DNA of 64,000 bases from Aquilaria yunnanensis (taxonomy: Eukaryota; Streptophyta; Magnoliopsida; Malvales; Thymelaeaceae), in contig CM077599.1 in the NCBI GenBank assembly GCA_039654915.1, positions 24,551,501 through 24,615,500 on the forward strand, given 5' to 3'. Under the pieces are notes generated by a model. That model saw only the letters and a program-made list of their open reading frames with translations, was not told the origin of the DNA and made no database searches. The position numbers and the translations under genes were made by a program. The number at the start of each line of letters is the position of its first letter. Position 1 is the first letter of the stretch. Positions 11,568-24,595 of this stretch are shown here, in pieces.

Positions 11568-12887
11568 GGGTAAATAGCACCCATTGTCCTTGAACTAAGG
11601 CTCATATTGCGGATACGGCCTGTAACTAAAAAATGTTACACGGTTCGTCCTCTAACTATAAAAATGATGCAATATTCATCATACTATCAAATTTTCCATT
11701 AAAATGGATGGGAAAAAACATAAAAAACAAGTTTTAACCTTCAAAAAAATTTCCATTTGCCTTAAAAATCTCAAAAATTTTACATCTTACAATCAAACTA
11801 CCTTCTTCATTTTCTTTTAGCCATTCAACCCAAATTTCTTTCCAGAATCAAAATTTCCTGGATTTTTGGCACATAATCATGCCAAAAGCTACTTTTATCT
11901 ATCATAGATTCTCATATTTGAAAAAAAAATTAAACAGAATGACAAAGCATTTGAAAAAACTAAAAGGCAACCTGAACTAGGAAGAAAAATGAGGAGAGGA
12001 GAATCTAGACATTGGGACCGACACTCCAAATGCAAGAACCACCACCGTGGGCCACTTTTCAATCTGACCAAATCCCTACTCTCCTCAAAGAATTCCTTTA
12101 AACTTTCATCCACTTAGTTGAATCCTTGGGCTTCGTCAACTCACTTATTCTACTCCTTCAATCTTCTTCTTCGCCCTTTTGGAAGATTCCGTTTTCCACA
12201 AAACTCATAATGGCTATAGGAGCCAAAGACGCATTTTTCGTCACAGCAGCGGACCGCGAAGGCAAGCACGAGTGTCGAGTAGGCTGCGAAACTCCAAGTG
12301 GCATGGAAAGTTGGCAGCGAGAGAAGGAAGGAGAAGAGTTGAGAAAAAGGTAAGATCCGGTGGCTGACATGGAAATGAATCTAGTAGATTTTTGAGGCTA
12401 TTAGAAGAGGGAGGGCTTTTTCTCAGACAATTTAGTTCAAGGATGGCGGTACACTGAGTCCAGTTTAATTTAAGGAGTCAATTATTAGGAAATTAAAGTT
12501 TAGTTTATGTTCTTGCAGCTTGATAAATCATGTGCCAGAAAAAAACATAACAGTACAGTTTGGATAAGACAATGGGTTTTGGTGGGAAAAAGAAGAAAAT
12601 GATTGAAGGAAAACTATGAGTTCGGGTTAAATGGTTGAAAGAAAGTGGAGAAGATAGTTTGATTGTAAGATACAAAAGTTTTGAGGTTTTTAAGACAAAT
12701 GAAAAAATTTTCAAGGGTTAAAACTTATTTTTCACATTTTTTCTCATCCATATTAACGGAAAATTTGACAGTAGGATGAATAGTGCATCATTTTCATAGT
12801 TAGAGGACGAATGGTATAACATTTTTTAGTTTTAGGATGAATCTGCAACATGGGCCTTAGTTCAAGGATGATGGGTGCTATTTACCT
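11568..12887. mobile_element. Mutator-like TIR element, 9-bp TSD, Pack-MULE candidate
   Basis: A 1320-bp element with TIRs of about 270 bp: GGGTAAATAGCACCCAT at the left, reverse complement of ATGGGTGCTATTTACC at the right. It is flanked by a perfect TTATTTATA duplication at 11559-11567 and 12888-12896. It sits inside the minus-strand LINE. No transposase is seen. The unique centre (about 12120-12370) is GC-richer and open in more than one frame, which looks like captured host sequence, but I do not recognise it. Confidence 0.8.
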
Positions 12888-13544
12888 TTATTTATAAAAA
12901 CATAGACATTTGAAGATTATCAGCATCCCCATGTTTTACCAAATTGGTTCTGTTCCATTTTCATGAGAGAATCCAAGAATTCCCAATTTAAACTATCATT
13001 GGCGCATTTGAAATCAGCTTTAAAAAGAAGTACCATTTTTTTTTTTCCTTTTTCTTCTAGAAAAATCACATGTCTCATTTGCCATAGCAATGCCATCGAA
13101 AAATGCCTCTTACTATAGACCCGGGTTGGGCTTCCACAAATTATCATTGGAATTATCTCCTTCAAATTCAACCTATCCATTAAGATTTTAGCTACAATTT
13201 TGTATTCATACCCCTTAGGCTAATCAAATGAAAATCGTTTAAGGTAACTAGATTCCATTCTTTAGTACAAACAAGTGTGATAAACGACGAATTGCACCCC
13301 TTAGTAGCCTAAGGCTACTGGCGCTTTAGATGCTTCACAAAAGTTATCACATCACCTTTCATAGTCTCCCATAGTTCCATTTCAGAAAATTAAAAGTAAA
13401 TCCACCTAGTGTAGGGGCATTTGAATCCCCACAACTGCATACCGTTACTCTTATTTCTTCTTTTGAAATATGCCTTTCAAGGCTTTTTCGCACCATTAAA
13501 CTTATCTTCTTAAAATTGGCTGCTCTAATCCCAGTGTATATAAT

Positions 13545-14407
13545 GTGGCTCGGTTCGTTTTAAGTTAATACAAGTGAGTTAATGTGTTATGGGGTGTGGG
13601 TATACAAACTAGTTCTGAATTGCCCTTGAAGGTGGCCTAATTTATAGGTGGCACGTCACTCGCCATGCTTAGCTACCTTTCTTTGCAAGCTGCCGCCCAG
13701 CAAGTAGACCTGATTCCTCGTCTTGGCTTTCGATGACCTTAGCTTCTGGTGGCCTTGGCATTCACCTTGTCTTAGCTTCCAATGACCTTGGCGTTCACCT
13801 CGTCTTGGCTTCCGGTGACCTTGGCGAGATCAGGAGGTTGGATGGGATCAGGGAGGGTGTGATTGGAAGGGCCAGATCGGGAGGTCAGATGGGATCAAGA
13901 GAGCGTGATCGGAAGGGTGAGATCAGGAGGTCGGACTGGGTCAGGAGGGGGCGCGATTGGAAGGGTGAGATCGGGAGGTTGGATAGGATTGGGAAGGTAT
14001 GATCGGAAAGGCGATATCAAGTGGTTGAACGGAAACAAAAGGGTGTGATCGGTGAAACCTCTAGTTGGAACTCCTCTTAGCCTTGCTCTACCTCACCATT
14101 GATCCAATTGATGATGATGAAGGTACCACTGAATAGTGCATAAAAGCTTTACTTGATTCGAAGGTTACCCCCTTGCTAAACGAGTTTGGCTTCTATGAGT
14201 TGCTTTCTATGATTGTAGTGGTGGTAGAATGTGAGGTAGGCGAAGACGGCAATGACAACCCGAGAATTAAGAGAAAAGGGTCAGCGTAGGAGTGAGATGT
14301 GATATAACTATAAATATGGGCAACTTAGGGAGCTTTTATAATTTTTTTAGAGCGTTTATATAAATAACGTGTTAATACAAGGGTGTTAAATTAAAACGAA
14401 CTGGAAG
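13545..14407. mobile_element. TIR element within the minus-strand LINE
   Basis: The ends share inverted GGTTCGTTTTAAGTTAATAC / TTAAATTAAAACGAAC, and GTATAT occurs on both flanks as a possible TSD. LINE coding resumes on both sides. Inside, about 13730-14050 is a degenerate minisatellite around GGGATCAGGAGG..GTGATCGGAAGGG. The in-frame ORF there (13733-14002) is the repeat, not a gene. Confidence 0.55.
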
Positions 14408-14520
14408 TATATCTTCAACATGTTCATGAAAATTTTCTTTCAAGAAATTCAAAATCTCATCTTTTACACGCTATGGTCATCCACCCACTTACCATTTATA
14501 CTCAGCCCATTAATGAAGTT

Positions 14521-14604
14521 TTTTTTTTCTTGATCGGCGAGACAAAAGGAAATTAATTTTTTTTATTAACAAAGCCCAGCAAGGCGCTGGGGCTTAATTA
14601 AATC
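14521..14604 (-). mobile_element. Very short LINE 3'-tail insertion
   Basis: An 84-bp insert flanked by a perfect 10-bp repeat TAATGAAGTT (14511-14520 and 14605-14614). On the minus strand it carries GCGCCTTGCTGGGCTTTGTT, a stretch typical of plant LINE 3' tails, and ends in a poly-A run. This is the pattern left by an extremely 5'-truncated target-primed insertion. Confidence 0.6.
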
Positions 14605-14830
14605 TAATGAAGTTGTTTCTATTTCTCTCTCACAACTGAGTGAAAAAACTTTGAATCTTCAACCCTTTTTATTGCCAATTTAATTCTAGCCTTCTGCTCA
14701 GCATGACTCATTTTGATCCTCTCCTTAGCCAAATATATGTTTCTTCCATTACACCTTTTCACTATTAATTTCAGCAGCATTGAGGTCTCTTTGTTCTGCC
14801 CATCTGTCCCATCTCAACAAATTATATTTA

Positions 14831-17660
14831 ACATTTTTAATCTTAAAATAATTTTTACAAAATTGATAATAAAAAAAAAATACGCAAGATGACATATTAT
14901 AAGGGGCGAATAACAGTATCTAATAACTTACCTTACACCTACCCAATCACAAATAGAATAAACCTTCTCCATCGCCATGAGTAATAATTCAAGCCTTTAC
15001 CAGTGATAAGATATAATAGTGATTTGGTGCCGGCTAGACGCACACAAATTGGCTAGAGTGTTGTATATAATCTGACTTTGACGAAAGATGTTTCTATATT
15101 TTTATGCCAGCCGGCCTTAGAAGTTGGGCCAAGAATCACGCTGAAGATCATACTTTATTCAGTCGCACAGACAGACAGAAGAGTTGAAAACCCAAAAAAA
15201 AAGGGGGCCGACCATGAACCATCCAATAATCCAATATGATATATATAACAAAAATTGAAAATCAGGTTCATTGTATACATGCCCACATTGGACACAGCAT
15301 GTTGATGTTGATGTCGCTGTTGGTCCATATATGGAGTACACGGCAATATATATATATAGACACACACATGCAATTATATAATATATATGTATAGACACAC
15401 ACACATGCAACCAAAAACCAATAATATCACTTAGAGGTGGAACACAAGCATGGGTATAACCGCCCCATGCTCTTTTATATGCACACATACAAACATACCA
15501 GCAATTGAAATGTATTCCATCAATTTTAAAAAGATAGATCATATTTATTTTAAGACTGTTTTAAAAAGATTGAACCGTTTCTTGTTTTTAAAAGTTTTTA
15601 GCATCTAGTATACTTTATTATCATCAATTAAACTCTTATTATACCAACATCAATTTGAAAATTTTCTTTTTTAGTCTTTAATCTTTAAATTCTCACCATA
15701 CAAAATTCAAATTTTTTTTTAAATTTTCATTGAAACTCCCATTGAACAAAACTAAAAATAAAAAACCTTTTAATTTTATTTCAGAAAAAATAAAAAATAA
15801 TACTTTCTCTGTTTCATATAGTTGACTATTTTATTTTATTTTTACTAAAGTTTGACTTGAATATATTTATATTAATATTTATTAAAAAAATTTTAAAAAA
15901 ATTATATTTAGAACTATAATGTTTAAAATTCCATTTTCATAGAACAAGTTAATATTTTTATTATCAATTTTAAAAGAAATAAAACATAAATTAATTAGGT
16001 GAATAGTAGAAGAGAATTGATTTATCTTTTACAAGACAAAGAAAATAATTTATATGCTGCACGCTTATGTCAACTACTTAAACTGTGATTTTGGGAGGCA
16101 TTGTCACATTTACAACCGTTGACACTTATTTAGCACTTATTTTTTTATTGGAGGAATCAGGAAAATTTTATAGAAATTAAAGCTCTTTCAAGTAAAAATT
16201 TAAGAACAGAGTACTGACTTTTAACTTTAAATAGTATTCTCTCCGCCCATATTATTTGCATCACTTTTGTTATTGGGTTATTTTAAATTCTTTGAATCAT
16301 TTTTTTTTTTAAGTATTACTAATTCAAATGACAAATATACCCTTTCCAATTTTTGCCAAAATTCCAAATCGGTCTCATTCCTCCCATCACCGATTCTGGT
16401 GCGGGATTGAAGACCGAGGCAGCGAGGACAGCAGCAATTGAGAATGGGGGTGATTGAGGACGATAGTGGAATGAGATGGCGATGGCGGTGATCGAGGAGC
16501 CGAAGCATGATTGATGAGGACGGGGATTAAGGACGCGAAGCGTGATCGAGGACGAGACCCGATTGTGTGACCGACGATGAGACCCGATCGTTGACGGCGG
16601 CAGATTGAGGAGCTAGCTTCCAAGATTGTTGTCGTTCACGACTTGTGGTGGCCTTGAACCCTCTTCTGCTCAATCTGTACAATTCACAAATATCAAAGAA
16701 GACTGATGACATCGCGCAGCAGCCATTGGGGGCTTCAGCATCAGGAGCTTCGATCCTCTGCGGGAGGGGCAACAAGGAGACAAAGAGAGGGAACCGATTC
16801 AAGGGATCGTGTGGAAAATGCCAGGCCTAGGAAGGAGAAGAGGATTTGAGGCATTAACACCAAACGCCAAACATGGTCATGTTTCAAAAAAAAGGAAAAA
16901 AAAAGGGTGAATCGAGAATATCTGGTCGCTGTTGATATGGAATATGCAGAGAAATTCTGAGTGTAGTTGGGAAATTGAAGAAACAGAGGCTGGGAGCCTA
17001 AGGTGGTGGCGAAGCCAGAGAAGTTTACGATGGGCGGCGGAATTTGGGAGAAAATTGAGAAGAGGAGGAGGACGAGGAGGGCAAAACTGGAAACTCAGTG
17101 CAAAACGGAAGAGTTGGTAAAACTCCATGCCAAAGTGAAATGTTGCAAACAAACCAGGACAAAGGGAAGAGAAGACTAGATACTAGATAATGGCTGCGTC
17201 ATGTTGCTACAATTCAATGTTTAGGGGCTAAATTGTGAGGAAACAAATTTTGTAGCGCAGAAGGATAAAGACTTGCAAATTGTGAGGCTCACTTTGTCAA
17301 ATAGAAAAGTTTTGAGGACAAAAAATATCAAAGCATGATATCTCATTGACGTGTTTCAAAATTCTATCTTTTTTTTTTTTCTGTGTCAAGCCGGTCCATG
17401 TGAAGCCCAAACTTTTATCAGGAATTGAGGGGGTCAACTGTCATCAAGGAAAGTTCAAGGACTAAAATGTCATAGCATCATATCTCAAGGATCAATCTCT
17501 GTACTAGACCATTTTTATGGTTTGGGCATATCATTGGGCTAGACCAATTACTGTTCATCCGCTCAACTTGTTACTATAGATCTACAGTAACAGTCACTTC
17601 CTAGTTAGTATATGTATAATTTATATAAAAAATAAAAATCATGAAATGATGTTTTTTTTT
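14831..17660. other. AT-rich spacer with simple repeats; no gene supported
   Basis: It contains TA/CA microsatellites (about 15345-15410), a probable degraded Stowaway-like copy at about 15800-16035 (ACTTTCTCTGTTTCATATAG start), and a GC-richer block at 16380-17150 with repeated GATTGAGGACG/GATGAGACCCGAT. Small ORFs in that block on both strands lack family likeness and probably reflect its base composition. Confidence 0.45.
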
Positions 17661-17667
17661 TAAATAA

Positions 17668-19448
17668 GGCCAAACTATACATTGGAACTTCGAGCTTAGC
17701 CTGCTCGAGCAAGTTAGTCCACAACTTACTCCTCTATTAAATATTGGCCTGTGAATTTTGAGAAATCATGCAAGTTAGTCTAATTCGTACTATAAACAAC
17801 ACACGATGTTGGATGAATGCCGAAGTGGCTGTCATTGGGAGATGTGGATGAAAACTATTGCCTTCCTCCCCACAAGCATAGTGCAACACATTCTGTAACT
17901 TCTCATCCTGATGTTCCCTTTTACCAAGCACTACGTCTACTTGGCAGCAACCGCCCCCATGTTGCACTCACTAGAGTCATTGTCCCCGACACTAAATTCG
18001 GCCAACATTTTTTTCATCTAGCAGGCCAAACTTTGGGCAAGAATAAGATCTTGGTGGTAGCGATGTTTTCAGCAATTTTTGAGTTGTTTTTTGTTTAAAC
18101 TTGTGCTTACCGGAAACTGAACTGAGCAACTCCGACATAAACTTGAAGGGAGCATTATTGCTTCTCTTCTTCTCTTGGCTCCATTTTCAGGCCACCACCA
18201 CCAACCAGGATCCTTACTTCCACATTCACTCCATGGACAATGCCGGTAATTCACCACCGGAAACGCCTATAGCTCCAATCTCCAACGTATCTTTTCCTTG
18301 CTCACTTCCTCCAAAACCTAGTTCAACCACAGCTACCACAACTTTACTGTCTGCCAAGTCAACTACATCGCGCTTTATCATAGTGACATCAAACAATAAT
18401 CCTAAACCTACTTTCTCAATCAAACCATCTCCTAGCTCCAATAGGCGTGTCCCAACAAGAGAGAAGTTGTCAGATCCGGATGATTAGAATTCTGTCTAGT
18501 GCATTGTCTTGCTCTGAACATCTCCCAAATCATGGGAGTCACTCCTAATTTTTGTTTGGTAAACATACAAAATGCCGATAATGTTGACCAATTCAATGCC
18601 ATTCTCTCATCCTTATTTTTCAATCTAACCAGCGACACTGTTGTAGGGAGCATTTAAGGAAAAATGTTGTCGATAACTCATTTGGGCTTGGATATTTTCA
18701 GTGGATATATGCCCAAGTCCAATGCACGCTTGACCTAGCAAGATTGTGGTACTGTTTGGACAGGGTGACTAAGGTGATTCAAGGTTGCTATTCTGGCAAA
18801 ATTGGATGCAGAATTCTTCAACCCTATTCCACTTCCATAAACACTGTCATTGTCGATTTCTAACACACCAACAATACCAAGTAGGATTGTCTCCGTCATT
18901 TTTATAAGGTTTGGTCAGGAAAGGGAAGCGACTCATCTCAGGCAACCATAATCATCATTGTCTGTGCAGTTGTGGATTTTTTGGCTCTGAACCAGGCATT
19001 TCCTGTGTAATAGACTAAAAAAGCTATGGCAGGGAGTTTTAACCAGTAAGAAATATTGTAGTTTTCTTGTTTTATCTTATTTTTGGACTTTAATAATTTT
19101 CTTTTTGCTTAGCAGCTATAGATGACATAATAAGGGCCTAGTACTGCAATTTGAATTTTCCTCAATTCAGGCTATAGGCAGACATGGTGTGTGGCAAACG
19201 GGAATGTTTGGGAGAAGAAGTTACATGAAACTTTGGACTACGCTCGTGGGGAAGGAGGGGGAGGGAGGCGCTGATATCCATATCACCCAGTAAAAGCCAC
19301 CTCAGGATTCCATCCAATATTGTTAGTTGTCAACATATCAATTAGACTAACTTGCATAGTTTTTTAAAATTTATGGCCAATATTTGCTAAAGAGTGAGTT
19401 ACAGACAAACTCACTTGAGTTGGCTAAATCCATACACTAAATCTATAG
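17668..19448. mobile_element. Long-TIR element with possible captured coding sequence
   Basis: The first and last roughly 270 bp are inverted copies. For example, left 17720-17790 (CAAGTTAGTCTAATTCGTAC) matches the reverse complement of right 19330-19370 (CAAGTTAGTCTAATTGATAT), and the outer GCCAAACTATA matches GCTAAACTATA. No TSD could be fixed because both flanks are A/T runs. The centre (about 18100-18490) is open for a Pro/Ser/Thr-rich sequence with a methionine at 18233, then becomes stop-rich. The coding-like centre between long TIRs suggests a Pack-MULE; the source gene is unknown. Confidence 0.55.
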
Positions 19449-21141
19449 TTTAGCAAAAAAACAAAAAAAATCCATAATGGGTAGAGCTAGCCTCGTGTTA
19501 ATCATCATTAAAGACAAGCTAGGCATATAGACAAATTGCTAGAGCTTATATGAAGCTAGCAAAGCCCATATATATACTTGTAACCAGCGGATTATCCGCG
19601 CTTTGCCACGGGAAAGGTACTTAACTATTTATCTATATATATATAATAACAAAAATACAGATTAACACCACCTAATTGAATGCATCACAGCTACAATTGG
19701 AGGACCTTAGTCTAATCAAACTGTCTACTATTGACAACTCCCTTCTTAATCTCAATTAACAACATGCACCACAACACGTCCCCTCTCCATGCTACCCTTT
19801 CAAGAATTCTTGAATAAACTGTGCACACGTAGGTTCCTCCAACAATCAGGCGACACAGAGAATTAATTACAATGATTGTGTCACATAAGCAATGATGACT
19901 TAATGTCAAACATGTAGCGCACTCTGCCCCATTCCGGCACTATTCTGCTTCAATGGACGCCCTACGCACTTCCACTAATTCATGCCTCCAATTAGGACCA
20001 ATATCACATCTCAAGGACTTTGACTGTTATTATACCCCAATAAATAAAATCTGGATACCTTGTTGCTCCCCTTTCTTTTCCACTTTCCACATAAATCCAC
20101 ACAAAATTTGTAGAGTTTTCATATCATTACATATTAATACGCAATCAACCTTTCAGACAAACTTTTATAGTATATACCATGACACAGTAGCAACCTTTAA
20201 ATCATAGGAAAATGATAGGAAAAAATTGCATATCAAGCTTCAGTCACGGGGCTGTAAATGAAACTTTGCAAATGTCAAATACCTAAACAACACAAATTGA
20301 CTTCCCAAGGGCAATCACTATAATTACATTACAAAAAAAAAAATGTTACTAATATACACTTAACTGAATCGACATATAAAAAATAAACTGCCTTTACATG
20401 ACACAAACACAAAACGTTACAGACAAAACCGAGCATCAAACCATGAACCCAAGCACAGCTGGCACCACCTCGTTCCTCTCTGGTACTTTCACTGTATAAT
20501 ATAGATGTTGCTAGATCGGAAGATCTTCGATGTCGTTAGGGTAATGTAATTATTGAATCCTACCCAAAGTGTACGTGTGTATCTTGTCGTATTCATTATA
20601 TATTATAGTTGGTAAAATTTCCTTACCCTCCATCTTATCTATTTACTTATTGGTGCATAGGAATGATTAATTTACCTCCTAATCAACTCATTTATTATAT
20701 AATAAAACAATCTATTAAAAAGAACGATTGTAGGTTCTCTCAAATTTAATCGAGAGGGGTTTGTCCACATTTGTGCTCTAAAAGTTGCAATGTCACTACT
20801 CATTTTCTTTAGAGATTAATATATACCATACTATTGTGTTGATTTTTTTAGGAAAATTGCTTAAATAATAACTAGGGAAAATATCGAATTTCTCATTATT
20901 GTTTTAAAGTGGGCTCAGATTGGATACTAAAATGTTTTCATGTCCAAATCTTCAACTTAAGTGGGCTCAAATATGCCACTAAACTTTGAAAATGGGAGTA
21001 AATATTCCACAATACATTAAAAAGCTAAAAGAAAACGTATAAATTAATAGTTTTTAAAATTTTATAGTGATAATATAACTTTTAACAAATTTGAGAGATC
21101 CTAGACAATTAGTGGTGAGATATCACACTATCACCCACTCA

Positions 21142-21142
<1 letters not shown>
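19449..21142. other. AT-rich spacer, no gene seen
   Basis: No recognisable coding sequence. The ORFs at 19712-19909 and 19953-20207 lack family likeness. A short GC-rich hairpin-like stretch, ATCCGCGCTTTGCCACGGG, occurs near 19592. Confidence 0.4.

Positions 21143-21191
<49 letters not shown>
21143..21191. repeat. (CA)n microsatellite
   Basis: About 24 uninterrupted CA units, preceded by TCACTCACTCA and followed by a TCTCTCCCTCTC tract. The Thr-His ORF reported across it is an artefact of the repeat. Confidence 0.95.
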
Positions 21192-21193
<2 letters not shown>

Positions 21194-21902
21194 TTCTCTC
21201 CCTCTCTCTCGGATCTCGACCAATCATCATTGGCTACCATTTGGAGGTTTTCCGGCCACCATTCATAGTGGCCAATGATAAAGAATTTTCAGATTTTAAA
21301 GGTTTTTACATGGTTTGATTCCTTTTTGTCTACTCTTGAAACTTTTTAAAAGCTATACTTTCAAGTCTATGCCAAATTTTTGAAGATCAAGGTTTAAAAT
21401 TTAGAAAAACCTAAACTTTTGTTTTACTTTTGGGGGTTTTGGATTTGTTTTTGAATTATCTTTTTTGGGTTTGATTTTTAGCATTATCATGACACTTCAG
21501 CTTCAATTAGTGATGGCATTTCATCCACTTGTGGTTGCGTGGGAATTCATTGGCCTCCTTCAATGACAAACATATAAAGTTTCTCAAGCAGAATCAATAG
21601 CAAGGATATGGGAGAGCATGCGTGGACCAGCTAGGACGGTATGCTAAACGTTGTTTCTGTAGTATGTAAAATTTGGTGCATGGACAAATTTATTTCCAGC
21701 ATTGTGGAGGGGTAGTATAGAATTGCTGGTGGTGGTTGGGTGACTGGTTAAGTGGTAGCTTTGGACCATAAAAACTTTAGTTATTAATTTGAGCACACTT
21801 CAAAATGTTATTGGGAAATTTGATACTTTTGCTATAAGAAAAATTACATAAAGACCTCATATTTTTTGAAAGTCACATAATCACCCACAAGATTTTAAAT
21901 TA

Positions 21903-23968
21903 GGGAAAGTTACAGGAACTCTTTGATATTTGACTTAACCTATAGTTACCCAACTTTATTTTTAAAAACCTATACTTTGTCCCTTAGAATAGTCACATTA
22001 GTCAAATTTACTGTCATGCAAGTTGGCCAAATGCCATGATTGCCTTGTAAGATTTGCAAATTGTGTAAATCAACCACAATATTCATTTCATACTACCTCC
22101 AATCAATTTTCTCTAAATATATAATATATTTCTAATAAATTTTATATTTTTGGATAATTTCTATCTTTATAAATTTACTAATAATTACTAGATCTATAAT
22201 ATATTTCCAAATTTATAAACCAATAATTTATGTTTGTGATTAATATTAATATTTACTTGTTCAACATTTTATTCATTTTTCAATTAGTTCAAATAGAGAA
22301 GTATCATCTTTTAAGATAAATATATTTTAGCTAATCTCATTTTACTTGGGAAACTAATTTTCACCATATGAAACAAATCTACACATTCTAAAATTTTTAG
22401 CATTGCATAATATAAATAATATATTAATTAAGCACATCATTAATTCCATATCATTATATCATTAATGATTAATGTTTTTTAACCAAATGGTAATTAATTT
22501 TTTGTAACCTTTTAGCCTACCCAATGAGAAAAATACTAAATTATACCTATCTTTTACAAAAAAAAAAAAAGTAAAAAATTCTTAAAATATATTACTACAG
22601 TAAATGTGAAATTTAGTTATGCATTCAATAAATGTATTATGTATATTAATTTTTTTAATTACCATTTAGTTGTGTATTCAATAAGTTCGAGGTTTTTGTT
22701 CCCTGTGAAAGACCAAAAGTAGGTCTTTAGTTTGAGCGATAAAGTAAAGATATTAAAATCCAAATATGGTTCACTAATTTTAAAGATCATCCTAAGGGGG
22801 TATCATAATTTTTTGTTGGCCTCTTAAAGTTCCTCAACTCAATTAGCGTGTCATATTTCGGTCTCGACCGTCAATTCTAGCATTATTTCTGACAGAATTT
22901 GCCTACGTGTCACTTGCTACCCTCATGGTGGGTCCCAATCTGTCACGTGGATGACTTCTTATGTACATGCACGTATTTAATTTTGAAAAATTTTCTTATC
23001 CTTTGAAAAAATAAACATCCATTATGAATTTCCATCAAACATACCAACATTATATTTAGAAGGCTAGTAATGGCTTACTGATGATACAATTTATGGCTAA
23101 AACTGGGGAGCTACTTGAGGTTTTCCATTGGGAACAAAAACCTCAAACTTATTAAATACACAATTAAATGGTAATTAAAAAGATAATAAATGTGCAATAC
23201 ATTCATTGAATGCACGGCTAAGTTTCACATTTAATTTTTTTTGGCTGAAGCAAAATTTCACATTTATTGAAGTAATTATATTTTCAGAATTTTTTACTTT
23301 TAATTTTTTTTACAAAATAATAAGTAGAACTTATTAATGTTTTCAATGGGTAGGCTAAAAAGTTACAAAAAACATTAATTTCCATTTGGCTAGAAAATGT
23401 ACTTAATTAATGATATAATGATACACAATTAATAATGTGCTTAATTAATATATTATTTATATTAAGTGTTGGTGAAAAATTGTAGAATGTGTGGATTTCT
23501 TTTAGATGGTGAAAATCAGTTTTCAAAATAAAATAAAATAAGCTAAAATATATTTGCCCTAAATGATAATACTTCTCTGTTTGAACTAATTGAAAATGAA
23601 TAAAATGTTAATCAAGTAAATATTAATATCAATCACAAGCATAATCTATTGGTTTATAAATATGGAAATATATTATACATCTAGAAATTATTAGTAAATT
23701 TATAAAGATAGAAATTATTGAAAAATATAAAATTTATTGGAAATATATTATATATTTAGAGAAAATGGATTCAAGGTAACATGAAATGAATATTGTGATT
23801 GGTTTGTACAATTTACAAATCTTATTGGTCGATCATGGCATTTGGCCAACTTACATGACAGTGGCTTTAACTGATGTGACTATCCCTAGGGTAAAGTGTA
23901 GTTTTTCTAAAATATATGAGGGCAACTGTAGGTTAAGCCAAATGTCAGGGGGTTCTTGTAACTTTTCC
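21903..23968. mobile_element. Large fold-back Mutator-like element
   Basis: Two arms of about 810-850 bp (roughly 21903-22712 and 23120-23968) are inverted copies through their whole length. Examples are the TTGGCCAAATGCCATGAT stretch near 22022 versus its reverse complement near 23835, and GAGGTTTTTGTTCCC near 22690 versus GGGAACAAAAACCTC near 23130. The flanks carry TTTAAATTA (21894-21902) and TTTAAAATA (23969-23977), a 9-bp TSD with one mismatch. The 400-bp centre holds no gene I recognise. The ORF at 23786-23980 is arm sequence. A transcript would fold into a very long hairpin. Confidence 0.8.
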
Positions 23969-24001
23969 TTTAAAATATGATATTTTTACCATTTTCTAGT
24001 A

Positions 24002-24232
24002 CTTCTTCCGTCCTGCTTTCTTTACTTCATTTTATTTTTTTGACTAGTTTAATTTGAATCTATTCATATTATTATTTGTTAGAAAAAAATAAAAAAAATA
24101 TTTAGAAACTATAGGTTTTGATTTATTATTCATATATAAAGGTTTTTCATTTATATGCTAAAATGTTAAAAATAAAAAATTATAGATTAATTGTTTAAAG
24201 TGAATCATGTGAAAAATTTCGGACAAAGAGAG
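24002..24232. mobile_element. Stowaway-like MITE
   Basis: TIRs CTTCTTCCGTCC and GGACAAAGAGAG are flanked by TA on both sides (24000-24001 and 24233-24234), the Tc1/mariner target duplication. The interior contains TTCATATTATTATTTGTTAG, shared with copies near 8608 and 32431. Confidence 0.7.
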
Positions 24233-24595
24233 TATTTTTTTAACTGATAAATTGTGACTTATTTGAGCTCATTTTAAAATATTCGTGATAGATTCGGACA
24301 AAAAAACTTTAATTAACTAATTTGAGTGACCCAAAACATTAGTCGGAAATTTAATCTTTATTCCTAATAATTACACGGCACAAAATGCATTTCTTCAGAA
24401 GAAGAAAAAACAGAGAGAGGGATGCGTACGTTGCGGGCAACAATTTTGGACCACGTGATCAACTGCACTGTACAAAATAAATGGAGCTAATAAGGAGCAT
24501 TCCCACTTGCTAGAAGCGGGGGAGAGGATAAATTAATATGGCATTACCATAATGATGGTTCCTACTTTGTAAAAAGTACTACCATCCATCTGTAT

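Larger units (their letters stand above)
9180..14830 (-). mobile_element. Decayed L1-type LINE, minus strand, broken by insertions
   Basis: Minus-strand fragments line up in LINE order. About 14600-14830: the SKFFHS-like region before RT. 13180-13530: SFITL and DFHLISL, then YKIVAKILMDRLN. 12920-13180: a degraded FKADF..DSLNWEFLDSL. 11330-11530: GDP..SPFLFLIVVEAFNAML and a YADD-like box. 10972-11199: WKAKFLPVEDHYTLIKFALGSLP. 9600-10260: ALLGKWWSRF and the LKLRFPRLY region. Stops and frameshifts are frequent, so it is dead. Insertions at about 10270-10990, 11568-12887, 13545-14407 and 14521-14604 split it. The outer ends are approximate; the 3' end lies near 9110-9200. Confidence 0.75.

Noticed and set aside
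13733..14048. Two overlapping ORFs rich in Gly, Arg, Asp
   Set aside because: Both are translations of a degenerate minisatellite (GATCAGGAGG..GTGATCGGAAGGG) inside a TIR element.
16380..17150. Gene in the GC-richer block (ORFs on both strands)
   Set aside because: Several overlapping short ORFs without domain likeness; short repeats explain them. A captured fragment is possible but not supported.
19585..19625. Possible Helitron end (GC-rich hairpin ATCCGCG..CCACGGG)
   Set aside because: No TC 5' terminus, no CTRR end at the right distance and no partner end could be placed.
21091..21318. 75-codon ORF with a Thr-His run
   Set aside because: It is the CA microsatellite read in frame.
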